Positions 11,701 to 22,700 of a stretch of 53,340 nt of DNA are shown here, piece by piece. The notes below the pieces were generated by a model that saw only the letters and a list, made by a program, of their open reading frames with translations, did no database searches and was not told the DNA's origin. Source of the stretch: Ophioceras dolichostomum (taxonomy: Eukaryota; Ascomycota; Sordariomycetes; Magnaporthales; Ophioceraceae). The DNA lies in assembly GCA_003049485.1 (NCBI GenBank), contig PYST01000251.1, positions 4,950-58,289 of the forward strand, given 5' to 3'. The number at the start of each line of letters is the position of its first letter. Position 1 is the first letter of the stretch. Both the position numbers and the translations under genes were made by a program.

Positions 11701-14206
11701 GCTCGACAGCGAGGTGCGTCGCCTCAAAGAGGAAAACCGGCTGCTTTCTGAGCAACGACGCGATGTGGAGCGCCGGCTAGACGAAGAGATTGAGAAGGCG
11801 GCGCACGAAGAGGAGCGGCTGGCGCACGAAATGCTACAGCTACAGGCCAAGTTGCGCCAGTCATCGGACAATAAGGAGCTCTCGGCCGCCCGGCGCACAA
11901 TCCGCGACCTGGAGCGGCGCATCGACGACTACGAGGCCCAGCTGGCCATCGGCAGCATCACCAACAATCTCGATGGCGGCAACAGCGAGCTGTCGATCCT
12001 GCGACGCGACATTTCCAACGCGCGAAACAAGGAGCGCGAGTACGCCGAACGCGAGGCCGCGCACAAGAGGTCCATACGCGATCTCAAACGCCAAGTCGCC
12101 GACTTCGAGCGCCTGGTCCACGAGGGCGATATTACGCGCCTGCTTGCGTCTCCTGCGGAGCACAGTGCCATGGCGGCTCGCCAGTCAGAAATATTCGAGC
12201 TCCGTCGGCAGCTGGAGTCTGCCCACGGCGTCGGGCAAGATCTCAAGAAGGCGCTGCGAGAGGCGGAGCGCGGCACCGAGCAGCTTCGCGCGGAGCTCCA
12301 GTCACGCATCGGCGAGCTCGAGGACCGCTGCGCCGGGCTAGAGCAGCAGCTGGACGACGCCGTGCAGGCCGCGGACCAGGCCGCCTCGTCGGGAGGCACG
12401 ACCCTCCTCAAGTTCAAGAGCAAGTCCGAGCGGTACCGGCGCGAGCGCGACGAGTACGCGGCGGTGGTGGCGGAGATGCGGGAGAGCACGCTTCTCAGCG
12501 ACGCCAGCAGCCAGGACGAGCGGCGCGACCTGCACGGCATGCTGCGTAAGGCACAGATCGAGGCCGACTCCCTCGAGAGCGAGGTCCGCGAGCAGAGGCA
12601 GCTGGTCGACGAGCTCACGGCCACCCAGGAGTCGCTGCGTAAGAGCCTAGAGCGCGTTCGGGCCGAGCGCGCCGAGCACCGCTCCCGCGCCGACCGGCTG
12701 GAGCGCGACCTCGCGGACATGGAGGAGACGCGCCGCGCGCTGGAGGAAGATTTGGACGCCAGGCAGAACATGCTCGAGGAGGCGCAGGAGGAGGCCCACG
12801 CTCTGTCGCAGAAACACGATCGCCTGCTCAAGGATCTCGACGCTGCGCGGTCCGTCCACGCTGCTGCTACTCTCGTTGCGACGGCTGCTGCTAAGGGAAG
12901 TGCCGCCACTGCTGCTGCCGCCACTAGGACTAAGGGTCGCGTCGTCAACGACGACACCATCAACACCACCAACCACAGCCTCGCCGCTGCCGCCGATCAC
13001 ACTGCGGCCACCACCGACCACCCGGAACACGACCACGACAGCGCCGTCGATGTAGTCGACAACCCCGCCGGCGGCAGGGGCACCGGCAACGCCGACGCCG
13101 ACGCCGTAAGCGCCGTCGGCGTCGGAATCCTCGTCAAGAAGACGGAGGAGCTCAAAGCGCGCCACCAGCGGGAGCTCCTCAACATCGCGGCGCAGATCGG
13201 CTGGGCGCAGGCGCAGTTCGAGCGCGAGGCCGACGAGCTGCTCGTCCTGCAGGCGAACCGGGAGGAGGACTTCGCGGCGGCGCGGAAGAGGGCCGAGGCG
13301 AAGGAGATTAAGAAGGCCGAGGCCGAGGCCGCGAGGCAGGCGGCCGAGCAGGCCGAGCAGGCCGTGGGCGCGGTGGTGAAGCGATCGGACAGGCTGCGGG
13401 AGAGGCACAGGCGCGAGCTGGTCAACCTGGCGGCGCAGATCGAGTGGATGCAGGCGAGGTTCGAGCGCGAGGCAAGGTTCAGGCAGGATGCTGTTATGAG
13501 CAAGGCTTTTTTGCAGGAGAGGCTTGCTGCTTCGAATTCTATGTATGTTTTTTCTTTCTTCCCTTCCTCTCTACGTATTTGTCTCTTTCCTTCTCCCATC
13601 CCCCCTCCCTCTTTCTCCCTCGTCTCTTTTTCCTCATAACTCCCACTCTCAGCACCGACAGCCTATATGTAGCTTGCCCCACCTACCTACCGTACATCTA
13701 TCAGTTGTACTAACATAAAGACGCGGCCCCTCCCTCCCCGAACAAACAAAAACAGTAACAGGGCAGACCTCGCGACCCTCGAGTCCGTCCTCCGCAAGAT
13801 GGGCCACGCCGACTCCGACATGCCGGCCCGCCGCCTCGCCGACGCCAGGCGCGCCGCGTCCGACAGGCCCATGCGCAAGCTCCGGCGCTGCCTCGCGGTC
13901 GTGCGCTTCACGGTCCGGGCGCGGCGCGCCGCCGAATCGTGGGCCGTGCACGAGGGCACGAGGAGGAGGCTGCAGGAGACGGTGGACCGCGTGAGGAAGG
14001 CGCAGCGGGTCAGGCAGATGTGGGACGAGTTCCAGGGGCAGGTGAGGGCCAAGAACGAGGCCGAGGCAGCGATTAGGAATGGGGGAGCGGGTGACTCTCC
14101 GTTACCACCTCCCGCGATGGGGATGGGGCTGCTTGGTGGTGTGGGTGCCGCCGAGTCGACGACGCTCACTATTGAGTTTTATGCACCTGCTGCTTTTGCT
14201 GCTTAG
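8738..14206 (+). CDS. mto1: Mto1/ApsB-like microtubule-organising-centre protein (Cnn_1N, coiled coil)
   Basis: Predicted 1,749 residues. Exon 1 is 8738-13542, the intron 13543-13761 (GTATGT..ACAG, 219 nt) and exon 2 13762-14206. The N-terminus is disordered. Residues about 174-240 match the centrosomin CM1/Cnn_1N motif (LREQEKVVDRIEKENFGLK, FLEQALLKAGPGF, ENTELK), which recruits and activates gamma-tubulin complexes. Residues about 245-1440 are continuous coiled coil, including three tandem 52-residue units. A low-complexity Ala/Thr/Asp insert (about 1370-1460) precedes two copies of the motif R-H-x-RELLNIAAQI-x-W-x-QAQFERE, at about 1465-1510 and 1546-1600. This resembles the Mto2-binding C-terminal domain of S. 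pombe Mto1. Exon 2 adds a basic tail. Orthologues sit at spindle pole bodies and septal MTOCs and organise cytoplasmic microtubules. Confidence 0.9.
11250..11760 (+). repeat. Three tandem 52-residue (156-nt) repeats in the Mto1 coiled coil
   Basis: Three consecutive units share the pattern ETELR-x(n)-RLDQE-x(n)-AKTKLESE-hydrophobic-RRLKEEN. RRLKEEN recurs exactly 52 residues apart twice. Nucleotide divergence between units is considerable, so the duplication is old or under codon turnover. Confidence 0.8.
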
Positions 14207-16182
14207 GTCACCTACCTACCTAGGTACCCTACCTAGAGGCTGGTACCTGGGTACCTGAGCTCGTCCATCGAGCCTGCCCGCCCTCTGCCCGAGGACTGGG
14301 TTGGGCTGAAGCTCAGATCTCGGCCGGTCTAGGCGCATGAGGACGAAACGCTCACCGCCATCGAGCTTGCCATCGCCTCCATCCACTCAGGAAGACGGGC
14401 AAAAAGAAGAAGGGAAGAATGAAGGGGGAAATACAAGGGAAAGACAGTGAAAACACAGGGATAGTTCAGCCTACCTACTCGACTGCCCTGCCCTGCCTTA
14501 CGACCCAAGAGGAAAAGGCGGTGCACGGCCCCCGGAAAGGGGAAAGGAAGGCGGGAGAGTGGCTGGCTGAAAGACGACGCTGACTTGCCTTTCTGGGAGA
14601 GGCGTGATGGCTTCATTGGTCCAACCATCCGTCAACCATCAAGGTCCCGCTGAATCGAACGAACCGCAAACCGTTTTCTTTTCCATTCCACCTCCGCCCC
14701 CTTTCTTTTTCTTCTCTTTGCTTCTAGTCTCTTATCTGCCGGGCCGGGCTGAGCTGAGCGGGTCGAGTTGAGATGTTAGTCGGGTGGGTTGGGCGTGCGG
14801 TTGGAAAAGGGGTGGGAAACAACACTGACTTGAGAATGTTTGTTTGGGTGTGGACTTTCTTGTCTTTGGCTGGTTTTGGGCTTAACGATTTTTTTATCAT
14901 GCTTCGACTCTTAAAGGCTGTTGTTGTTCTTGGCTTTCTCATTCTTATCTTTGTGGCTTATTTCTTAGGCTTATTTCTTATGAGGAGTTTGGAAATGGTT
15001 TTTTCGTCTCTTTTGCTTGCTATATGCGGCGTTTGGCTGGCTGGTCGGTTTGCCCTGTATTTCTTGTGTTTCCTTCAGGGTGTGCTTCTGCCGGGTTTTG
15101 ATCAGCATTCATCAGCGTGTACGAACGTCTGGGTATTGCATACTGGGGAAAGCATCACGGGCGCCTTCTTAAATTGGAGACAAGATAATGATTACTGGTT
15201 GGCAATTCTTTCTCTTACATGCTTTTTCACCGCCTTTGGCCACGTGGTGATGATGACGACTCGAGGTTTGTGGTTCGTCCATACCGATTAATGCGAAGGC
15301 ATTCAGCCCTTCCCTGAACATGAACTATGCTCGACGAGCGAGTTCGGAGGCGGCTCACCCACGCACATGTGTGTGGGTCCTCTTGTTCTCTCACCGCTTT
15401 CCCTGCTGCTTGGCGTGATATCATCACTGTGAGACAGGAAAGCGTTCGACCTCAATTGTTGTACCGTTGTACCATTCTCAGTCTGCCGGTGCAGGATCAC
15501 GTCTATACCTCGGAACTGATTTATAAGCATCCCGCGTGTGGTTGAAGAGCTGCCAGCCCAGTAATCGGTCGGTAGGAAAAATGTTATTCGATTGCTGCTT
15601 GCCTGCCTGAGGCGTACTATCCTAGGTAGTAGATAGGTGGTAGATATACGTATGCCTTCCATTCCCAGCCATCAATCCCTTCCCATCCGCTTTTGTTTCA
15701 CAGTCTTGTTGACCCGTTGAAGAAGGCAGAAACTGTACGATATAGAGCACGAATCTCCTGTCCATTAGGAATGGAGGGAGAGAAAGACATAAATTTGAGG
15801 TGCTCGTAATCCAAAAATGAAAGGGGAGAGCAAAGATAGACAGGTAGACTTTCCAAATTATGAAGGATCGATTCCCCGATTGGGTTCGAATTTTTCTTTG
15901 CGATGTACACGCAACACAGAGATTGCCGCCATATCATTACACGTAAGGTGACTGAATAAAAGTGAGAAAGAAAAGCGAAGAGGCGGAGAGAGAAGGAAAG
16001 AAAGACGAGACGGGGAGAGAGATAACAGAATACGTTGTGTGAGTAAAGGGAAAGGAAAATTGAGAGAAGTAAGTGCGTTTGTAGGATGAGAGGAAGAGCA
16101 TCGTAGAGCAGGTAGGTAGATAGAGAGGTGGCGGTGCAGGTGGAGGTAGGGAAAGAGGCAGGTAGGTAGGTAGGTAGGTATT
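14207..16182. other. Intergenic region between mto1-like and metacaspase 3' ends
   Basis: About 2 kb between two convergent genes. It has a CCTACCTACCTAGGTACC cluster just after the mto1 stop (14212-14250), a T-rich block (14770-15290) that stays open in one frame by composition, and a GGTA tetranucleotide run (about 16160-16182) next to the metacaspase stop. No supported gene. Confidence 0.55.
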
Positions 16183-16665
16183 TTATATTATGAACAGGAG
16201 ATTCGTGTCTGCAACGGGTCAGTCTGAGGCTTCCTACCAGTACTGGTGGTGCTCCACGCGAAATGGACGAAGGACATGTCATGCCCCGGCCGGGTGGTGG
16301 TGTTGGTGATGATGGTGGTGGTGGTGGATTTCGGCCCTGCATCTTTTCTCGGTGGCTTACTCAAGGGGTGGCTACAGGAGAGCTGCGGCTTCTGGCTGTA
16401 GCGGGTCGACAGCTCGTCGCGGATGCTGTTGAGCAGCTGGACGTAGCTCTGCTGGGGGTTCTTCTTGAGCGCCGTGATGAAGGCCCACGACATGGCTCCC
16501 GTGTTCTGGTTGGCGATGGTGGCATCGGCCCTGTATGAATGATGGTCGAAGAAGGGTTGCGGCGGTTAGCAAAATGATTCTCTTTGTACCGTTTACCGGT
16601 TTGGTGTTGGAGTGTGTGTGTGAGTGTGTGTGTGTGTGTGTGTGTGAGTGTGTGTGTGTGTGTGT

Positions 16666-16714
<49 letters not shown>

Positions 16715-18868
16715 TTGCGTCCTGTGTACCTCCTCCACCCCCTCGCCCGGTGACGGTGATGATCGGCGAGAGCACTGGCTCTCGCACCATTTTGTGGCCA
16801 TATCGATCCAACGCAACCCGTCGCCCCAGATGCAAAGTCACAGCCATATGTATGGCTGTACTTTGATCTGGAGCGTCCAAAAAAAATAAGCAGGGCCTAA
16901 GGCCTGCTCTTGCTGCTGGCTAAATTACACATTCTCTCCTTTTTTTGTAGTGATGAAAAAACTAGTCATCAAAAACACCAAAAGCAAATATACCAGCCAG
17001 CGAGTCTTTGCTGGTGCCAGACGCAAATGCCGTGCGTGATCGTGAAGTACCGTCCCAGATCCCCCGTCCTTTTGTGAGATTAAACAAATATTCCGCGGGA
17101 TAACAAGAATCCCCAAAGGAAAAGTATATGCAAAGGAAAGTAAAGAAGCAGTTGAAGCAACTAAATCGAACACGCTAGAGAAACACATTGGCTCGATAAA
17201 ATAAAGGGGAAAAAATTAAGACAAGGGGAGATATGTCAAGGGTATCATATCATCGTCCCAGCAGAAACCCAGGCTTGTAGTAACGGAGGGGAGCAAAACA
17301 GAGAAGAAGAGAGGCATGGTTACGCGGGACAAGTGATGGTAATGAAAGGGTATACGAACGAAGTCTGGTCGTCCTTGCTCCCGGAGAGCATGATGACGTC
17401 CGCGGCCGAGGTCTTGGTGGCGAGGGCGCGGTTGTGGGCCTCCTCGCCGGAAGAGGCCTTCTTGAAGAAGTTCATGATGTTGCTGGCGACGCCGCCCAGG
17501 TCGCCCTGGCTGTACGACGAGATGACGCCCAGCAGGCCCTGGCCGGCCTCCTTGGCCAGGTTGGGCTCCTTGAGGATGCCCTGGGTGGAGTAGATGTAGG
17601 GGAGGTCGAGGGCGGTGCCAGAGTGGCAGGAGTCGAAGATGGCCGTTAGCCGGACGCCCGCCAGCAGCGGCCTGACCATGATGCGGTGCATTTCGTCGTC
17701 TGTGATGTGGCCGACCTGGCGGAAATCAACGGGGTAGATGACCTCGTCGTACCCGTCTGGCTCGTCTCCGTCCAGGTCCTTGGTTTGCCCGCCGTGGCCT
17801 AGTGATTTGCGTCGGGAGTTTCTAATTAGCATCTGGGTTCCACCGATGACTTCTCTCTCTTTTCCTGTCCGGGTCCTGCTCCACCGTCTCCCTCTTCGCC
17901 TTTGGAAGTCCTACAAGTCTCGCCTACCTGAGTAGTGGAAGAACAACGAATCGTTTGGCCTCGCCTCCTTCACCAGCCAATGCATCGCGCGCAGAATATT
18001 TTGCTTCGTCGGCTGGCTCATAGGGTTCTGCTGGTCGTCGGTGAGGATGACCATGTCCTCGCGCTTGTACCCGAAGCTCTCGACGAGGTAGCCGGACATG
18101 TTCCTCACGTCGTTGATGCAGCCGCGAAGCTGCCCGCGTTGGCCGAAGTAGTTAATGCCGATCAGCAGGGCTTTCCTCCTGCCGGTGCACTGCGAGTACT
18201 GGAACTGGTAGCCCTGGGGAGCTCCGGGGCCGAACTGCTGGGGCGCTGAGGGGGGTGGTGGAGGTGCTCCGTGGGTGCCGTGCATGTACGCGTTCGATGT
18301 GGCTGTTGGCATAGCTGGTCCTCCGCGAAACACAACGCTCAGTCTCAGTTTCTCGTCCTCTCGTCCTCTCATCGTCCCGTCTCCCTTGGGGCGAGTTCCG
18401 GTGGTAGTTGGTGATATTCGATTCGGTGAAAACCCGAGTGTGGGGAAACTTACGCGGCCTGCCGTACTGTGGTTGTTGGTTGTAGCCAAACTGCTGAGGC
18501 GGCGACACCTGAGAGAAGAGACATTGGCAACATCAGCTCTCTGGTCTCGCGTAAGGAGAAGCCGGTAGTTGAAGCGGGCAGAGAGAAAAGCGAAGGGAAG
18601 GGCTCGCTCACCTGGTTATAGTATGAGTTCTGCGGTGGTGTTTGTTGATATGCGAATCCGCCGCTTGGGGGCCCTTGCGGAGGGTAGCCGTCGTACGATC
18701 CTTGGGGACTGGAGAGAGCGTCAACACCCTGCCGTCGACGAGACAAAGAAACGGAGACGGACGCCTGGGAACAGAGCGATCATCATACGGGTAGAAGTTC
18801 TGCGGCGGATACTGGCCGGGCGGAGGGGCAGCGTAACCCCCATTGTAGTGGCCGGGATATCCAGACAT
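16183..18868 (-). CDS. mca1: Type I metacaspase, seven exons
   Basis: Caspase-fold Cys protease, cleaving after Arg/Lys, Ca-dependent, linked to aggregate clearance, ageing and stress death in fungi. Exons (transcript order): 18868-18789, 18708-18612, 18508-18454, 18302-17928, 17798-17360, 16530-16361, 16208-16183. Summed length 1,242 nt, giving 413 residues. Phases agree at every junction and all introns are GT..AG. Residues 1 to about 100 form the usual Gly/Tyr/Pro/Gln prodomain (MSGYPGHYNGGY start). The catalytic part has RKALLIGINYF, catalytic His204 in HYSGHGG (codon before it split by an intron), the acidic DGDEPDGYDE, catalytic Cys260 in FDSCHSG, SGSKDDQTSADAT, and the conserved end SCSHPL-NTNLLFII. 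The exon 5 to 6 intron is unusually long (829 nt). Retaining it would add FVYPFITITCPA and stop. Family length and end match well, so I am confident in the model. Confidence 0.93.
16531..17359 (-). other. Unusually long (829 nt) metacaspase intron
   Basis: Donor GTTCGT at 17359 and acceptor CATACAG at 16531, with TGCTAAC about 45 nt upstream of the acceptor. The exon junction restores QTS-ADATIANQ, the family consensus. The other introns of this gene are 80-152 nt. The intron holds the GT-array at 16611-16712. Confidence 0.8.
16611..16712 (+). repeat. (GT)n microsatellite with GAGT interruptions in 24-nt register
   Basis: The array reads GT repeats on the plus strand and CA repeats in the metacaspase transcript. 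It is interrupted by AGTG at 16611, 16623, 16647 and 16671, spacings of 12, 24 and 24 nt, then runs uninterrupted to 16712. Confidence 0.9.
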
Positions 18869-19745
18869 CGCAGCGGGGGTGTTTTGCTGGGAAGCCGGGC
18901 GGGATGAGGCGGGAGGCGTTGATAAGGCTGAAACTACGGGTATATATATACGAAGACGGCGACAACAATGATGGAAAGGGAGGACGATGGATGGATGTCG
19001 ACGGCGACTGTGGGTTGTCGGTGGACAAGTAGCCGAATGGGCCACCCGTGGTTGATGGAAACTCTGTGAGGCCGAAAGGTGGGGTAAACAAGGTGGAAGG
19101 ATCGACAGAGGCTGGGAGCTTGGGTCGACTTTATATCCCACGACCAGGGCGAAGGTGGACGACGATGGAGAGAGACTGTACGTATCGAGGAGGGAGTGTG
19201 ACGGGGTTACCAGCGGACTAGTGCTTTGTCGGCGCAGTGCAAGATATTTTTTTCTTCCTCCAATTCACTGTAAGCGGGCTAGTTAAGGCTGGAGGAGGAG
19301 ATGAAGTTGAGCAGCAAGCATTCGAAGCAGGGCAAGAAACGAGCAAGGGTTGGGTTGGGGCTGGATCCACACCCCAGCCGGACAGACAAGAGACAACGAA
19401 AGACGGGAGATAGAGTGGGGAAGTGTTTGCTCGAACCGCCGACAACGCGTCGCTTGTTTGGGCGGTAAAGGGCTGTGTGTGTGTGTGTGCGTGCGTGTGA
19501 GAAGTGTGTGGGTGTGCCGAAAAATAAAATCTACGTTCCATAAAGAGAAAAGCTACCTCCACGGAAGTATCTCTATCTTCGCATGCAGCGAGATGCAGGC
19601 AATTTGAACGCCTAGGGAGTCGGGGAGGCGGTCAAGGGTCCAGGTCCCCAACCTCCAAGCCAAGCTCTCCGAACATCGCCGACCGGCATCGACTTTCACA
19701 GAACAGAAGTTTTCGGGTGCCGCCGTTGAACGACATGCTCACCTC

Positions 19746-19748
<3 letters not shown>

Positions 19749-19780
<32 letters not shown>
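19749..19780 (+). repeat. (CT)n microsatellite followed by TTGCAG
   Basis: About 16 CT units ending directly in TTGCAG. On the plus strand this has the form of an exceptionally strong polypyrimidine tract and 3' splice site, though no coding exon is evident after it. Confidence 0.85.
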
Positions 19781-19782
<2 letters not shown>

Positions 19783-22700
19783 CAGCCAGCCAGCTCTCAT
19801 TTTCTCCGATCTGGCAGAATTTCTGCTTTCTGTTTAGCACTTTTAATCGGGCTGCTTAGGTGATTCTCATCCTTGTTCTTTCTTATGCATGTCTGTCTTT
19901 TCATGCCCAAATGATGCGGTCACGCCTCGTTCGCTTGGGCGCCAGCTCCTGGCCCACTCACCTAATGTCGACACCAACTCGTGGCTTTGTCAGTTACCAG
20001 GCCGGTCAGGTATCAGTTGACGAATCCTCTCCGTACGGGCGTATCTGCTCTCCCTCCCGTCTATAGATCCTAGCACGAGGGGTAGAGAGGAACAGTCCGG
20101 AATATTGGATCGAGAACGGACGGCCATGGACCCCAAAATACGCGTCGATATCTGAAGCTATTGAATGGGGTCCAGTCAAGTACGGACTGGGCGGACCCAT
20201 CAATCCTTGCCGGAGCGGCTGGCAGCTCACGGTGGCTGTTTTTGACAATCCGCACTGTACCACGATAGCGGGGTATGAGTGCGACGAGACCAGACACCAA
20301 TTGATTACATGTGAACTCTTGGACACGAGTCTTAAGCCACCACCGCCACCCGGAAGCGTTATTTTCCTCGAGGAGAATGGCCGCTTTGCCTCCTGCTTGG
20401 CATGGCGGAAGGGTATCCCACTTCCCAGAGCTTGGCCATCAGCTAGGGGGTTCAGTATAGACTCTAGAGGCAGATATCTGTCAAAGTCTCCGTCTCCTGA
20501 AGAAAGATTGATGTATCTTCCACAATGGACCGTGCCGACTGTTCCATTGGTACACTGTGCCATCCATCGGCAGGCAGTGGTGTTTGATAACAAAAGGAAA
20601 CCCTCCAACTCTTTCTGGGTCACTTTCTAGACGGTCGTATTCGCTCCGAATGCAAAGAACAAACACCACTCATATCGTTGACCTCAGGCATCCCCGAGGT
20701 TTTCAGGTTATTCGGATCAAGCCCCAGGCCTCAAGAACGACAGATTCTGGGGGTCAACTGCTACACGATACGCCGTTTTGGGAGCGTTGTGGACGGCTGG
20801 GCTGGTGAAGCCGGACCCATCCCTAGTTCACAGGGCTGATAACAGAAGGAACAAGCGTGGGCCACTTCCATGCGAGTGCCGGGCTCTGGCTGACCTAGGC
20901 CAGCTGAGTCTGCCCCCTCGTCTTGACCTATCAATGTCTTCGCATAGAGACCGGCAATTTCCTCCTGCACACATAGTTGTGTCCGGTTTTCCTTGCCCAG
21001 CACACGATGTCTTGAGATGAGAGTATGTACGAGATAATCGAAGGTTAGATACGGGATACGCCCGTACATACAGAATAGGGCTCCTGCTTGCCCAGACCAA
21101 CCAACCCTCAACTAGGGAGGGAGTTAGGGCTTGGTGGCTACGCAAGCGAAGTTCCGGCGTTGCACATTCTATTACCCCTTCGGAATGACATGTCGTGGGA
21201 GTGTGAGAATGAATACATACCCGACCGGCCTGCCTCGGTACTAGGCCCCTCTCGGTGCAAGGGTCTATTCCCGGACGCAGGCCTCACGTGGAAGCCTCCA
21301 ATATCTTCCCCAGAGCCATCAGCTAGCGAAGCCAAAAGGACCTGAGGACCACGAGAAGCACGGCGGCGCGACAGCACGGCATGAGCCCCAGTGGCTAATG
21401 CGGGCCTCCGGACAACTTGGTGGTCGCTCTTAGTTTTGCCGAGTTTGATGAGTGCTGCAAGCATCCATCACTTGACGAGGCCTAAGGCGCCGGTGAGTCC
21501 GTATTATTATCCCACGAAGTCAGACCGCTCATTGGGAAGGTAGATCGGCTAGAGCCCAAGCCACCGATTCTCAGATCAAGGGTCCATGAAACGTGGAGGT
21601 CGTCGTCGAAAATCCCGCGACAACTACTTCCACATGAAGAACCTGGAACCGGGGGAGGTCGACCGGAAGGAAGGGGGAAGGGCAACGCGGAAGGACGGGC
21701 GCTAGTCGGAGGAGGCCAAAATGACCCAAAAAAGAAAAAATAAAAAGGGGGGGGAGGGGGCGCGGTCTCTTTGCCGGCGAGATGGGCGAGGCCAGAGGAA
21801 CCGCCCACTGTCGATCCGACGCACCTTCGCGCGTCTTATCGAGAGATGAGGTCTATCATCATGATGGTCAAAATAGCCAAGGCGACCAAAATGCAATTGT
21901 GCCACGCAGGTTTCCGCAGATTTCATCAGGAACAACTGTTCTGCCGATGCACGATGTCCCAAGAAGGAAAAGCTGTCGGGGTGCGCGATAGCTGAGGCGC
22001 ACCTGAAGTCAGGGTCCTGGGGCGGTTTGGGCCAATAATGTTGCTCCAATGCGGCGGGGGTCCACCCGCTACTCCGTTATTGGACTAGCTCACCGCCATC
22101 GACGGGTGGAAGCACTGGCCACGTCCAAATTTTCTGGGAAGCGAGCCAGCGGAAGGAAAACGTGGAGTCTTCCAAGCCCAACGACCGACACCCACCAAAC
22201 TATCAACAGAGCAGCAAAACAGCAAGCAGTAACGGCGAACAACACGACTACGCCTCCACAGAGTGGACCGCTAAGCTGAGAGGGCCCTCGGCACAGGGCC
22301 GTCACTTGTTAAGGAGAAGTCTTCTCGAGTACGGAGAATTGTGAGCGAAGAGGCCCAAGGATTGGGAGTATGGGTAGGTGTTTTGGGGGTGTTTTTGGCG
22401 CTTGGGGGCTCCGGATGACCTCAATCCATCTCCCTTACGTTTTGATATTGGCTGAGTGAAAGAGCAAGTGCACACCCACAGCTGCGGCCTCCTCCCTCTC
22501 GAGCCTTTTCCGTTCACCGAAGCTACGCCATCTCGCTAGTCCATGCCGTTATCTCAAAAGCTTCTCTAGATCTCTACAGGCGGGATGAGAAGCAGCCAGC
22601 GTCGCACGCGCTGGCAAGTCTGGGGAACTCGGCAGAGAAACAAGGCACGCCTCGCCATCGCCGGCTATTGTATGACATATCTTTTTGTCCTCTGATTTCT

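Noticed and set aside
8738..13639. Myosin heavy chain or generic intermediate-filament protein
   Set aside because: The long coiled coil suggested it, but there is no motor domain, and the CM1 motif plus the Mto2-binding-like end identify an MTOC protein.
14773..15291. 172-codon hydrophobic frame resembling a multi-pass membrane protein
   Set aside because: The strand is T-rich, and T-rich codons give Phe/Leu/Val by composition. No family motif, splice sites or conserved charge pattern.
16611..16712. CRISPR-like regular spacing in the GT array
   Set aside because: The units are pure dinucleotide slippage sequence with no unique spacers.
17320..17359. Natural metacaspase C-terminus FVYPFITITCPA then stop
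   Set aside because: The family's C-terminal exon is found intact at 16530-16361 and 16208-16183 with matching phases, so this end is intron read-through, kept only as a possible retained-intron isoform.
20006..20623. 205-codon minus frame
   Set aside because: Overlaps an equally open plus frame, has no motif or splice context, and its amino-acid composition is unstructured.
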